Below, piece after piece: positions 1 through 10,626 of a stretch of DNA of 64,000 nucleotides (the first letter of the stretch is position 1; every line of letters begins with the position of its first letter). A program made the position numbers and the translations under genes. Source of the DNA: Cloeon dipterum (Eukaryota > Arthropoda > Insecta > Ephemeroptera > Baetidae); assembly GCF_949628265.1 (NCBI RefSeq), contig NC_088787.1, positions 24,914,501 to 24,978,500 of the forward strand, in the 5' to 3' direction. The notes beneath the pieces were generated by a model. It did no database searches, had not been told where the DNA came from, and worked only from the letters and a program-made list of their open reading frames with translations.

Positions 1-445
1 AGCAACTAACTGGGGATAAAGGATTGGTTTAAAAGAAATACACGTGCATGAAGGTAATTTAATGAAATTTTAGTTTAAGCTCTGCGCAGAATTTACTCAG
101 AAGGATGGATAGCTATAATTGCGAACTTTTTGAAATGAAAAAGTTAACTTAATTTATTATTCAATGAATTTTTAATTTTTCATCTGAGTGAAACTTGCGC
201 CGAGCGAATTTAATTTAAATAAATCATAATATCTTGTTTCCACGTACAATGTATGCTTGCATTTTTTATAGAGGATTGTTTAAGGTGACCTTTAATCCCA
301 GCATTCTTCAAATAAAATAGATCTGACTCACTCACTAATTGGTTTCAGTCGAGATGTTTTTCATTATCATTTCATCAGAAATTAATTTATTCTTGTTTAC
401 TTTTTACTTTAAAACAGGTTTAAAAATTTCATAGTTGCAACTATC
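1..445. repeat. Dispersed repeat, copy A (window-edge copy)
   Basis: This segment is repeated in the same orientation at 1845-2272. Shared landmarks in the same order are the opening agcaactaactggggataa, a gctctgcgcagaatt block, ttcaatgaatttttaattttt, tagaggattgtttaaggtga, ctgactcactcactaatt and acaggtttaaa followed by catagttgcaac. The copies differ by many substitutions and small indels. It may extend leftwards beyond the window. No coding potential was seen. It is probably a non-autonomous mobile element or an old local duplication. Confidence 0.8.
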
Positions 446-890
446 CTAGGAAACAACCTTGACTTTAGCGGTCCAGCCCATTTCTGTTGCCAAGGTCTTT
501 AGCGAAATTTCCTCAAACGAATATAAAAAGAGGGAGAGAGAGATATGTTATTATCCTAAACAAACAAACTCGGTTTTCGTGTCAAGAGAATCTGTCAACG
601 CACCAGCGCTTCGCGACTTGCTGCTAATTGCCTGACTGCCAAAGCAGTGAGAAAAAAATCAGCAAACAGGTTGCTTCCCCACCCACCCTGACGGAGCAGG
701 GGTGATCAACAGGTGTGACTGGCACCTATGTGTTTAAATTATTAATTGACCCTTTGATCCCAGTGAAGGTGGCTCAGCCCGAGGCCCTGTCAACGCACGC
801 CCCTTTCTTCTCGCGACGGCGAAAGTAATAGCGAGCTCCCACAAAATAGAAAGGACTAAAAAGAAAATAAAAAAACGGCACACGCACTCA
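446..890. other. Non-coding interval between repeat A and putative first exon
   Basis: No supported open reading frame. It becomes moderately GC-rich to the right and includes a short purine run (gagggagagagagata near 530). If the minus-strand first exon at 891-1240 is real, this stretch is the beginning of its first intron, which runs off the left edge. Confidence 0.4.
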
Positions 891-1240
891 CCGAATTAAA
901 ATGACAGCGATCACAGCCGCTGGACTCGCCTCATGTCGTGCGGTGCTCTCGTTCGTGTCTCACTCAGTCGGACGATACCCAGCTGTCGGACGGTGAACTG
1001 CGGCTCGGACGAACCTCCGGGTCAACGCTGTCAGTGCTTGGCTGCCGACGGCGACCGCGATAATAACAACAAGTCGTAGCCGCGATCACGGCCGCCTCGT
1101 TTCCTGCTCTTCGCTCACATCTCTCTCTCTCTCTCTCTCGCTCTCTCGCTGATCGCACATCGGCGGCCGCAGCGCACTAAACAGGAGAAAGGCCCACTTG
1201 CAGCCGGTCGGGGACGCCATCTTCCGGGCGGTTCGATAAT
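891..1240 (-). promoter_or_regulatory. Putative promoter/5' non-coding first exon of a gene extending left of the window
   Basis: A GC-rich island in AT-rich surroundings. Read on the minus strand it ends in a consensus splice donor, cg|gtgagtgcg, at 890/891. It contains a GA/CT microsatellite and several short overlapping reading frames without family resemblance. GC-rich sequence, CT repeat and strong donor together suggest a 5' untranslated first exon whose coding exons lie beyond position 1. It could instead be an isolated regulatory island. No start codon can be assigned. Confidence 0.35.
1119..1151. repeat. (CT)n/(GA)n microsatellite
   Basis: About ten tandem CT dinucleotides followed by ctcgctctctcgct. 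Such GA/CT tracts in insect promoters can bind GAGA-type factors (known in flies, inferred here). It lies inside the GC-rich island. Confidence 0.85.
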
Positions 1241-1844
1241 GCGAAGAGCCGAGGATGGTTTCGAATTTTGGTGCAATCTGATGATTATTTTTACAAATTA
1301 ATGAAAATTAATTATTCAGAATTCTCGAGTTTACATTCATGTACATTTTTTCACCGGTCTCAGAATAACCAAAAAGAAAAGAAACAATTCTCTTTGAAGT
1401 AAATAAGCCGGTCGTAAAGATAACCCCAAAACTATAAATGCTACAAATAAATACTGCGCACACGTACGTCAATGAAAATATCTTAATGTGATTTTTGCGT
1501 GAAGATCAGAGTTATATATAAGACGAAAAGTATTACTCACATTCCAAGAAATAGTGAAACCGCTTTAAAATGCTTATCGTCACTTATCTCATATTTTTAT
1601 ATCGAAATTCAGTCATATCATTAAAGATAAATACTGTTATACACCTGTTATCACTGTACAACTATAATTACAGTCACGTAAAAGTTTACAAATTCTCACT
1701 TCCGCATTTATTTTAATTTGATCTAGAAATTATTTATAATTCTCATACTCATTGAAAATCGCCCGACTATTTTTATACGTAGTTGTAGTTCAAAAAACTA
1801 TAATTATTTATTTACACAGGAGTAATTTCTATTTCTTCGAAGTA
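1241..1844. other. AT-rich interval without recognisable genes
   Basis: Separates the GC-rich island from repeat copy B. It has frequent stops in all frames and no recognised motif. Confidence 0.6.
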
Positions 1845-2272
1845 GCAACTAACTGGGGATAAAGGATTGGTTTAAAAGACATACACGAGCATGCAGGATA
1901 ATTTAAAACGGAATTTTTATTTACCACTGGACAAGCTCTGCGCAGAATTAACTCAGGAGGATGAAAAAGTTAAACAAATTTAAGAAGCATTAATTTAATT
2001 AATTTCATTTATTTAATTTTATTATTCAATGAATTTTTAATTTTTATCTCCTCCTGAGTAAAATCCGCGCAGAGTGAATTTAATTTAAATAAATCATATA
2101 TATCTTGTTCCCACTTACAATGTTTGCTTTTGTGTTATGTTTTTTATAGAGGATTGTTTAAGGTGACTTTTAATTCCAGCATTCTTCTAATAAAATAGCT
2201 CTGACTCACTCACTAATTAGTTTAAGTCGATACTTTAAAACAGGTTTAAATGATTCATAGTTGCAACCTAAA
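1845..2272. repeat. Dispersed repeat, copy B
   Basis: Second copy of the segment at 1-445, same orientation. Within it, the block near 1934-1961 (ctctgcgcagaattaactca then ggaggat) recurs inverted near 2049-2077 (ctcctcctgagtaaaatccg then cgcagag). This gives an imperfect ~28-bp inverted repeat around a ~90-bp AT-rich loop. Copy A keeps a more decayed version of the same pair. The arrangement fits a small inverted-repeat element more than a gene fragment. Confidence 0.8.
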
Positions 2273-3305
2273 CAAACTGGGTTCTTAAATGTACGACTTT
2301 GGCAAGAATAAACAACAAATTTTATTATCTTTTCTGCTGCCAACAGATGATAATGGAGACCGCATTTATACACGATACAAATTGTTTCTTTACTTTATCA
2401 TTTGTAGGCAGAGCCTATTTTGCTTCGATAAAATTTAATGAATGTTTTTTAAACTATTTTTTTCCATTAAGAACCAAACATTTAAAATTCATACGAAAAA
2501 GGATCGAAGCAAAAGCATTAGCTATAGGTAGCACCAGTTTTTGGATCACCTGAACTACCTTTACCCTGAGTTTTAGTTAAGTTTTTTTAGTTTAAGCTTT
2601 TTATTTTGATTAAGTCAATATTTACAGGGGCAACTTATTAAAATACGTCAATTTCTATCCTAACCTACTGATTAATAGCGATCAGGGGTTTTATTCATAC
2701 AATATGGTTTGAATAAGGAATACAAGGAATGATATATACAAATCAATTTGGTCTTATTACTACTACTTAGCCTTTAATTAATGCCAATGATTTTAATTCC
2801 ACTACATTGGTTCGTTATACGTGACTATATTTTATAGGTTATATTTTTGTTAATTTTCCTTTACAAAATTAGGCTTGACTAAAAATGTGCTTCGATGAGA
2901 AACTCACTTTTACCTTGTTCTATTTCAAATTTCTGCTACCGCAAAAATCACTTTTAAGCGAGGCAACCGGCGCATCATCGGCGTTCGGCGGACTGCATAA
3001 GTTAGTTGTTCTCATTTCAGGCGCCCATTTCAAATGCAAATAACTTTCCCCTACCTTTTTAAATTTTAGCAGGAAAAATCTAATAAAAAAATCTATTTTT
3101 TTTTGTTCAGTTTTTAAATTTGGATTTTAAACATTATACAACTTGAACGTATCTCATGAAAAGGTATTTTTAAATAATTTTTCTGAAAGGAATGACAAGA
3201 CGACTTTACGTGCTATTGATATTGAGCACTGTTCGTATGAAACAAGCAGTGCTAATAAAAATTTACAATATTATCTTTGGTATATACACGGGATTAAATA
3301 CAATT
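2273..3305. other. AT-rich interval without recognisable genes
   Basis: Open frames of 64-84 codons occur but lack any motif, composition bias or splice context that would support them. This is the 3' flank of the membrane-protein cluster. Confidence 0.6.
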
Positions 3306-4052
3306 TTAAAAATTCTTGGACCGAACTGCATCTCTGAGAGGTAAAGAATGCTCGTCATTTTTTCGGCGCCTGAAAATTTGAAGCAGAAAATAACAGCCAA
3401 AAAATAGCATTAATCCGAGTGAGAAAATTAAGAAAACGTCGAAAGAAGCGTAAGCTCTTTTTGTTCTTGCAATTGCCTCGGCGTACTTGGACAATACAGT
3501 TTGGTACGTGGGAAGCTCTTGCATACGCAGCCGGACTTGCTCGGCGGTGTTGTCATCGAGGGGCTCGATCGAAGCGTGCCCGCCGCTCAGGTCGGACACG
3601 TGAAGGAACATTTCGCACAACCACGGGAAGGACGTAACTTGGAGGAAGGTGACCTTCATTCTCTTCCATTCATCCCAAAGCACGACGCAGGTTCGACTCA
3701 CTTCCGGGCTGAACAGAATGAAGCCCTTGATCGGCACGGAATTTTGGCCTTCAGCCGTGTCTGATTGTTCCAACTCTGCATTTTCCTCCAGCGCCTCGTG
3801 CTTGTGCAGGAACCACTCTGCCGTCGTGTTATCCACGGCTTTCCAATCAGCGAGCAACATCTCGAAAAATAAGTATTTTTCTGTTTCCAAATCGGGCAGA
3901 TCTTCGTCGAAGAGGCTCCGGCCAAAAGGGAATTTAGGAATTTCCAGCCACCAGGCTTTGGCCTGCTCAATCGAGCTGCATTTTCTCTTAAAGGACGACG
4001 CTTCGGTCCAAACTCCGAGTAAAACCAGACTGGTCAATAGTACCAAATGCAT
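3306..4052 (-). CDS. Orphan type I membrane protein, cluster member 1
   Basis: A 248-residue protein of unrecognised family. It has a signal peptide (residues 1-19), an ectodomain of about 180 residues, one transmembrane helix (about 204-226), then a basic RRRK stop-transfer and a ~20-residue tail. The family signature C-x5-AKAW is at Cys25/31-34, and the second family cysteine is Cys146 in the motif LC. Cys122 is private to this copy. One NxT glycosylation site is at Asn75. Member 2 shares SPEV, VVLWDE and IEPLDD..AEQ and is its closest relative here. The coding region is uninterrupted. A splice acceptor (tttttttcag) lies 3 bp before the ATG and a strong donor (ctccag|gtaaga) at 4225/4224, implying a 169-bp intron in the 5' UTR. 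The function is unknown. The architecture suggests a cell-surface protein. Confidence 0.8.
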   Translation of the reverse strand: MHLVLLTSLVLLGVWTEASSFKRKCSSIEQAKAWWLEIPKFPFGRSLFDEDLPDLETEKYLFFEMLLADWKAVDNTTAEWFLHKHEALEENAELEQSDTAEGQNSVPIKGFILFSPEVSRTCVVLWDEWKRMKVTFLQVTSFPWLCEMFLHVSDLSGGHASIEPLDDNTAEQVRLRMQELPTYQTVLSKYAEAIARTKRAYASFDVFLIFSLGLMLFFGCYFLLQIFRRRKNDEHSLPLRDAVRSKNF

Positions 4053-4055
4053 TTT

Positions 4056-4290
4056 CTGAAAAAAATATGACCAAAATTTAATTGAAATAAAAAAATGCAG
4101 TTAAATACACGGTCAAGCTTTGACAGATGAAAGAAGCTCTCAAAATTCGTGAGGAACTCAACAACCGTTTGCTCTAGACACCCGTAAAGAATAACACTGT
4201 AAGTGAAAACAAATTATTTCTTACCTGGAGAAAGTTCAATAATGGCCTTTCTGAAACGCGGCGAAGGTGGAGAATTCAGCAGTGGATGGC
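4056..4290 (-). promoter_or_regulatory. 5' UTR intron and non-coding first exon of cluster member 1
   Basis: On the minus strand the intron runs from a ctccag|gtaaga donor (exon edge 4225) to a tttttttcag acceptor (edge 4055). The upstream exon lies within roughly 4225-4290. An aatatag motif near 4290 could be a weak TATA element. The same layout recurs in members 2 and 4, which supports it. Confidence 0.5.
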
Positions 4291-5663
4291 TATATTCGCA
4301 CTGAAGTGTTCCAAGTAATGAAAACTGTTACTGATTGAACAGTGGTCCGCGCTAAAAGCCTGTTGCTTCGATTTCATTTTGCTGCAAATAATTGAAATAG
4401 ATTATAGTCATGTTTTCATTTTTACACTTATAACAAAAATAGTAGCATAATATATTTTTAAAAAGCAATAATAAATTCAAACTAAAAGTAAAACTTCCCT
4501 GTCATTAAATTTCGTATTTTTATTTATATTAATGCACTTCTTAATCTACAAAGAACATGGAAATGGTGCTTAAATGGTCACGTTATTTTGCTGTTGGAGG
4601 AACTTTTTTATTTTCATTAAAACAGGTATGCTGAACCAGTTAATGCTGAACTCGACATGCAAATTCCTTACTCAAATTGGACTGGTTATTGTAGATGATT
4701 CGAATGAAGTGGAAATACCAGGGATTTCAAATAACCAATTTTATTTAATGAATATTATAGCTGTTATAGGCGCAGAGAGCTTGAAGAAAGAACCTCTGCA
4801 ATGGGAGAATAAGTATTACATGATTCTTATTTATGACGTAATTGAAAGTGAAGACACGGAAAAATAGCGTCAGCTTACAAACAAATGAAGCAATTTGCAG
4901 TGGCGTGTTATGTATTTTTAATTTCGAAAATAACCTGACGGAGCAATTTCATTTAATAATTTACTCTTTAGAAATTCATGTAAAATGTTGTGATTATTGC
5001 ATTTGGAAATTTCTAGAAGAAAAATATTGCAGGAAGACTTTTTCTGCCGCATTCTGTCTAACAATGATGTTTCCTGCTCCGCTTTGTACGCACAGTCTCA
5101 AAATTTGTTTTGAATTAAGCAACCAGCGCCACATCGATGCCAAGCAAACTGTATAATATGTTTCATTATTTTCAGGATTAACTAATTTATTTTATTATTT
5201 TTCAAGTATCCCACATTGATATCCGAGGTTTTAATTTATTGAGCAATTGAGATAGCAACCGCTGGTCAAAGACGCTATTTTGGCTCAGGAAATTTATTCC
5301 TTAAAAGAAAAATGCGAGACTTGTGAAAAATATCATATCCAAAAGTGTACAGCAAGAAAACTTACTTTGAGAGAAGCAGCAAAAATGTGTAAAAATTGAT
5401 TAACCTTTAGATGTAGAGTGTTGCACGCATATTTTGCGTTTAATAAACCATTAATAATAATAAAAGAAAAATGCGAAATAGTTTTAAATTGCTGTATGAT
5501 AGATACTTACATGTGATACAACACTGATTAAAACATTTTCGGGATATGAATTAAACATATAATTTTGAAGTTTCCGTTGCTTATTCTTTACACCGCGGCT
5601 GAAATGGCTTTGTTTGAATTAAAAGGCATGTTGTACTTAAATAGTTCAAGTAATTTTCATCTT
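4291..5663. other. Intergenic interval between cluster members 1 and 2
   Basis: AT-rich with no signature of the cluster family and no other recognisable protein. Plus-strand frames of 97 and 104 codons at 4574-5156 have no recognisable features and are treated as chance. Confidence 0.55.
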
Positions 5664-6437
5664 TTAATCATTCTTGGTACATTTACTCTGTTCGAATTTA
5701 GCAAAAATAGGTAAAGGAGGTCCAGGATCCTGTTCGAAATCTGGACACAACCAAAATTTGATGCGAGATAAGCAGGATCCAACGCTGAAGAACAATGCAA
5801 CAACTAGGATTAGCACAAGGAAATTGGTGCCAAAGCCGTGCGAGCTTTCGTTTATTCTGATTTCAGGTAAAGCTATTTTGTAGGAAGGCAGCAATTGTAC
5901 ACGAAGCACGATTTGCTCAGCGATGGCGTCGTCGAGGGGCTCGATCATCGCGTCTTGGCCGCCACTCAGAAGGAGGATAATTTCACACAGTGAGGCAAAC
6001 TTGATGTCTTTCAACAATGCGGCCTTCACCTCACTTTCGTCCCAAAGCACGACACTAGTGCTAAGCACTTCAGGGCTGTCTATCATAAACCCCTTTATCA
6101 TTGGCACTAATTCCCAGCTTTCATTCCCAGTCGTGTCCAATTTGGCTTTCTTTTTGAGTGCCTCAAACTGGTGCATGAACCACTTTGCTAATGGCGGCCT
6201 GTCAACAGGTGTCCAATCTTGTAGATTTAACAACTTGGGAAATATATTAGTGTTTAAGTCGGGTAGAGTCGTGTCCAAGAGATTGGAGTCGAAAAGAGTT
6301 TTGGGGACTCTAAACCTCCATGCTTTAGCCTGCGCAATCGATCTGCATTTTTCCTTGAACTTGAATAGCTGCGTCTCGGCCCCGTAGCTGATCCTTGCAA
6401 GCGAAAGAATAAGGCTGATCAACAGAAGGAGACGCAT
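5664..6437 (-). CDS. Orphan type I membrane protein, cluster member 2
   Basis: 257 residues in one coding exon. It has a signal peptide (1-19), the C-x5-AKAW signature at Cys31/37-40, conserved second cysteine Cys151 within LC, the IEPLDD..AEQ block (about 165-174), a transmembrane helix at about 205-222 and a ~35-residue proline- and cysteine-containing tail. Potential N-glycosylation sites are at Asn105 and Asn197. Similarity to member 1 runs from the signature to the membrane helix, so the two arose by tandem duplication. A 5' UTR intron is indicated by an acceptor six bases before the ATG and an aaa|gtaagt donor at 6682/6681. The family is not recognised and the function unknown. Confidence 0.8.
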   Translation of the reverse strand: MRLLLLISLILSLARISYGAETQLFKFKEKCRSIAQAKAWRFRVPKTLFDSNLLDTTLPDLNTNIFPKLLNLQDWTPVDRPPLAKWFMHQFEALKKKAKLDTTGNESWELVPMIKGFMIDSPEVLSTSVVLWDESEVKAALLKDIKFASLCEIILLLSGGQDAMIEPLDDAIAEQIVLRVQLLPSYKIALPEIRINESSHGFGTNFLVLILVVALFFSVGSCLSRIKFWLCPDFEQDPGPPLPIFAKFEQSKCTKND

Positions 6438-6442
6438 TTCTT

Positions 6443-6760
6443 CTGTAAAAGTACTCTAGTCAATTTAAAAATCGAGGGCATATATCTGAAAAAAGCTTTG
6501 AAAACCGAAATGATTGAAGTGTTCTTGAAAATTAAAAAAAAACTCACTAATTGATTATTGATTCCTCTGAATGCGCGAGATAGGTTAAAAAAAGTAACAT
6601 ATAATAGATTGTTGCTGTAAGTTAGAAGAGAGGAAGCAAGGGTTGACGCTTAATTGCATTAGGTTAGTTATCAAAACTTACTTTTTTCACAATACAAAGT
6701 ATCGCCACCAGCCTTATTCAAATAACCGCAAAGAAACCTTCGAGCCAAAAGTAGACGAGA
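6443..6760 (-). promoter_or_regulatory. 5' UTR intron and first exon region of cluster member 2
   Basis: The intron is about 239 bp, from exon edge 6682 (donor aaa|gtaagt) to exon edge 6442 (acceptor ttttacag). The transcription start is not resolved. Confidence 0.45.
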
Positions 6761-7089
6761 GCACAACTAATAATTATGGGCCACTGATTACGACTGATTG
6801 TTAACGCCACGGTTAAACTTTCAACTCGATTTGATGAACTAACGGTATAGAATTTATCGTTTTCACGGCACACATTGTTTAATAAAAAATATTTATAATA
6901 ATGTCATAGATAACACAGAGTATAATTCACCTTGTATATTAGGCATAATTAAAATTATCTGTTAAGAAGGTTTTATAAATTACTATGAGGCATTGTTTGA
7001 TAAAGTCCTGTTTTAAATATCGAACATCTCTTGATCTGTTTGCAACAACAAATTTGAGAGTGTCGTCAGCGTCAGGTTTCATAATCTAC

Positions 7090-7828
7090 CAAAAAGGAGG
7101 ATCCCAGGGAACGGAATAAATAATAGGAGTCTGCTTTATGTATGTTAGTGTGCTTTGGGAAACAAAGTCGGTATGCCCTCTCATTGCTTGCAAAAAATTC
7201 TGCTCGATTTGCTCAGCGGGCGGGGGCGTTGTCGAAGGGTTCGATTAACGTGTCTCGGTCGCCGCTCAAGGCGCCCACATACATAGGATCAGGTTGCACC
7301 AAGAATAGACTGAATATGAAACCTGAGTGACCTTCACTATCTTCCTTTCGTCCCAAAGTGCGAATCGAGCCCTGTTTATTTGTTATCATTAACCGTTTCT
7401 ATGTAAAACAAGCCTGCAGTGCCTTGCAGAGATGCACAAGCTGCTCTGCTATCGATATACGTTTTCAGCATTAACGGTGATCCAAGCAGCAAAATTAACA
7501 ATCAACACGATACATTCTATGTTTTTCAGTATAATACAGAGCTCGATCATTGTCGAAGATGCTCGATTAAATTTTGAAATTTTGCATTTGTTGCGGCTCT
7601 TTGCAACACAGCGAAACCAGAATTATCGCAAAAGTGCATTTTGCAACATTTTTAATAAAAAAAAAACGGCAGATAAGGCCGAGGACTGTCACGATAGTAT
7701 TTCAAGCCTAAATGAATTTTCACTTGGCTCATCATCATCCCATCGCATTTTCTCTTGAATTCGCGTCGGCCCCTGTACCGATCGCCCAAAGCAAAACCAG
7801 AGGCTGATCAACTCTATAGCAAACGCAT
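7090..7828 (-). pseudogene. Decayed copy of the cluster membrane-protein gene
   Basis: On the minus strand the expected start context is present (acceptor tttacag, then ATG at 7828 encoding M-R-L-L), but codon 5 is a TAG stop. Further on, ttcaagagaaaatgcgat matches the region leading to the first family cysteine of member 2. At 7165-7270 the sequence matches the AEQ/IEPLDD coding block of members 1 and 2, and at 7330-7372 the block around VVLWDE. Stops and frameshifts separate these islands, and the middle is diverged or carries foreign sequence. The retained 5' splice acceptor shows a DNA-level duplication rather than a retrocopy. Confidence 0.7.
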
Positions 7829-8785
7829 TTTTTCTGTAAATAGGGCATTTTCTGAAAAATATATTTAGTATCATATCAAACAATAAGATATGAGGGCATT
7901 ATTACCGTCAAAAATAGGAAAACAATAAAGTAGTCGAAAATCTAAGTGCTACATCTTGATTCGTAAAGGATCAACACTCTTAAAATACATTAAAATAATA
8001 AATGATTGAGTAATAAACTGCTGTTACTGTTTTTAAAATCCGAAATACACGTTTTCGATGTAATCAGCGCTATGCCTCAATGTCATTATTTCATTCAAGT
8101 CCGCGTTTTCATAAAATTAGGGGGGAAATAAGATAATTATTATATTAAGCAAACATTAAAATTGAGAAAATGTTTACTTAGAAGCTAATTAATGCGACAA
8201 TTTCCTCTCGTTGTTTTCCGTGAAGCAATTTTTTTACATTTATTCACTTTCAACACCTTTTCCCCTTATTGACTGCAGCAAGAAATTTTGACTCAACATG
8301 AATGGATATATATAAAAAGAAAAATAATGAAAAAGCGCTATAATTATACTGTCGTCTCTGACACCACGTGCCACAACATGCTCCACGCCCGTGCTACAGT
8401 TGCGGCCGCTTCAGCGCCCGCTACTACTTCAACAGAACCGTGTTCTAATTAAAAAATATATATATACGCCAAAGGTATATTTTCAGATGGCTTTAACAGC
8501 AAAATAATAATAAAACACCGAGGTTGTTGCAATTCAAAATAGTGTGCCTTCATTGTTCATAGCCTGTTCTAAAAAATGCATCGTCCACAGTAAAATGTTT
8601 TGCCTTTTGCCTTTAAAGAAAATTTAAAATAGATGACTAAAATCGAATCCTAATGTGTTGTACCATTTTTGGTTGTATGTATGTTTTTTGGGTTTCCTCT
8701 AATCAAGTAGTAAAAATGCTTCCCTTTAAATCATGCACATTTTATTATCATCAAGAAAAACACTAATTTTGATGAATTGCGCCGT
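7829..8785. other. Intergenic interval between pseudogene and cluster member 3
   Basis: No supported gene. It contains a short GC-richer patch near 8365-8430. The right end is the 3' flank of member 3. Confidence 0.5.
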
Positions 8786-9547
8786 CTAGTAAAATCGGTT
8801 ATATGGATCATTTTTTACGTTCTCAGGCCCAAAACCTTTGACAAAAACCTTTGGATTGGCCTTCCTTCTTTGCATGCACCACGAAATGCAACAAAACATG
8901 AGCCAGATAATCGCAATCACTGAGATGATAACTGATCCACAGGCAAAAATAGCCAATGGGTACTTATTTTCGATGATCCAATAGATTATAATTGTGTACA
9001 TATAAACCGTCAAATCCATGAGCAGTTGCATCACCTCAGCATCATCTCTCATCAGCGGGTGCATGATACCTTCACGTTGTTGGCCAGTAATAGACAGGAT
9101 GGCCACGTGCTCCAACATTTTGCACACAGGTTTGAAAGCTGAGTCGAACATGAAGACCTTTGCCTCATCTGACTCATCGCCCAGTAGGATAAGGTAGTGC
9201 GAGTTATTCTCTTTTGGGTTGGCCACCAGGAAGCCGTTGATCCTGTTTTCGGGTTTCTCGTTATCTACGGCGCTCGCTACCAACTTGGTCGTTGCGTATT
9301 TTTTATTGAGCCATTCGGCCAGCATCTTGTCCAGCGTAAGCGAGCGTGCATCCCCGTTCATAACCGCGCAAATTTGGTCGGTGTGTTTTCCCATCATGTC
9401 GCTCTCACAGACAAGGCTTTGGTTGAAGGGAACTGCGAGTCTCCACGCCTTCGAACCGTCCATGCGGTCGCAAGGCTCCCTTATATCCTGAGCATTGCTT
9501 CCGCAGCACGCGATCGAAACCAATCCGACCACCAACAGCCAACGCAT
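8786..9547 (-). CDS. Orphan type I membrane protein, cluster member 3
   Basis: 253 residues in one coding exon. It has a signal peptide (1-19), a C-x5-SKAWR signature at Cys26/32-35 followed by VPFN (shared style with member 4), extra cysteines at 47 and 60 that could form a private disulfide, and the conserved second cysteine Cys142. A transmembrane helix at about 198-220 is followed by FCCISWC, a cysteine-rich juxtamembrane motif typical of palmitoylated tails, then a basic ~28-residue tail. The membrane-proximal ectodomain (about 175-195) is unusually hydrophobic, so a second membrane-associated helix is possible. Potential N-glycosylation sites are at Asn42 and Asn114. The family is not recognised. 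Confidence 0.78.
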   Translation of the reverse strand: MRWLLVVGLVSIACCGSNAQDIREPCDRMDGSKAWRLAVPFNQSLVCESDMMGKHTDQICAVMNGDARSLTLDKMLAEWLNKKYATTKLVASAVDNEKPENRINGFLVANPKENNSHYLILLGDESDEAKVFMFDSAFKPVCKMLEHVAILSITGQQREGIMHPLMRDDAEVMQLLMDLTVYMYTIIIYWIIENKYPLAIFACGSVIISVIAIIWLMFCCISWCMQRRKANPKVFVKGFGPENVKNDPYNRFY

Positions 9548-10137
9548 TTTGTCTTGAACAAAACATAATTTACTTTTATTTTGGGATAATTGAATAATAA
9601 TTATGATAAGTTTTCAAAATGGTAACATGGAGTTTTAAACGTGGATCTATTAAAAAAATAATAAATCATACCGCAAAGTATATTTTAATGCTATAACTAA
9701 ATTAATCAACTTCTAATTTCTTATTAATTATCCATTCAAGTACAAATTGCAATATTTAAACAAAAACTTCATTGATGCGGACACAACTGCGTACATCAAA
9801 TAAAATCATAAGCAAGTCACAAAATGTCACAAATTTAAAAGGAATCTCAGATAAAATGAAATAAACTTCCTAGTTATAGATTTACATTTGAAATGTCACT
9901 TACTATTAACTTTTCACTGCAGCAAAAAATCCCAAAGTTTTTGACCAGAAAATATTTAAGAGATGGCTCAGAACCCAAATATTTTAACTTAATTTTCTCA
10001 TTTTAAGCTTAATTACTTTTTACTAAGCTTAATGTAATATGCTATAAATTCAGTTTCCCCATCTCAATTCTAATTTCTTTTGAAATAACAAGACTGAAAG
10101 ATTTTCCCAATAATTTAAAAAAAAGGAATACCTTACC

Positions 10138-10235
10138 TCTTCCAAAAAATTTGAATTGTTGAAAAAGCGTCGCTTTACAGACGATTGCTGAAGTGAAAGC
10201 GAAGTTAGACGCGCGTGTTAGCTATATATATAGAA
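10138..10235 (-). promoter_or_regulatory. TATA box and non-coding first exon of cluster member 3
   Basis: A TATA element (ctatatatatag on the minus strand, 10223-10233) lies about 30 bp upstream of an initiator-like tcacttcag at about 10185-10195. A donor gaagag|gtaagg occurs at 10138/10137. The likely acceptor near 9551 (ttgttcaag) is weaker than in the sister genes. This is the clearest core promoter in the cluster. Confidence 0.55.
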
Positions 10236-10239
10236 GCTG

Positions 10240-10626
10240 TTTTCTGTCAATGTTATAAATAACACGCACATTATCTATTATTTCAAGTTGAAAACCCACT
10301 GATCGATTTAAACATCGTATGGATAATTATCGCCTCCTAATTAAACAGATAAGAGCTGAGAGTGAAAATTAATAACAATGAGTGACATTTTTACTTGATT
10401 GTATATCAATTTATTGATTTTAACACCTCTGGTAATACTGTGTATGTATTCATTCTCGTAAAAGCAAGCGCAAGTTTGTTATTATTGTGTTTCTTCCATT
10501 CTTAAAAATTATTTAAATTTTGAGGAGAGTGGCAAACAATTAATCTTTCTGTAAAACGAAAACACTTTAATATCTATCAAGTTGCGAATATTGATAATTT
10601 TCATAGCTCACATCTTAATTATTAAA
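10240..10626. other. Short intergenic interval between cluster members 3 and 4
   Basis: AT-rich, no supported gene. It is the 3' flank of member 4. Confidence 0.5.

Noticed and set aside
964-1158. 64-codon minus-strand frame rich in Arg/Glu
   Set aside because: The RERERERER run is simply the translation of the CT/GA microsatellite. There is no other support.
4574-5156. Plus-strand frames of 97 and 104 codons between cluster members 1 and 2
   Set aside because: AT-rich composition, no domain or signal features, no splice context linking them to a gene.
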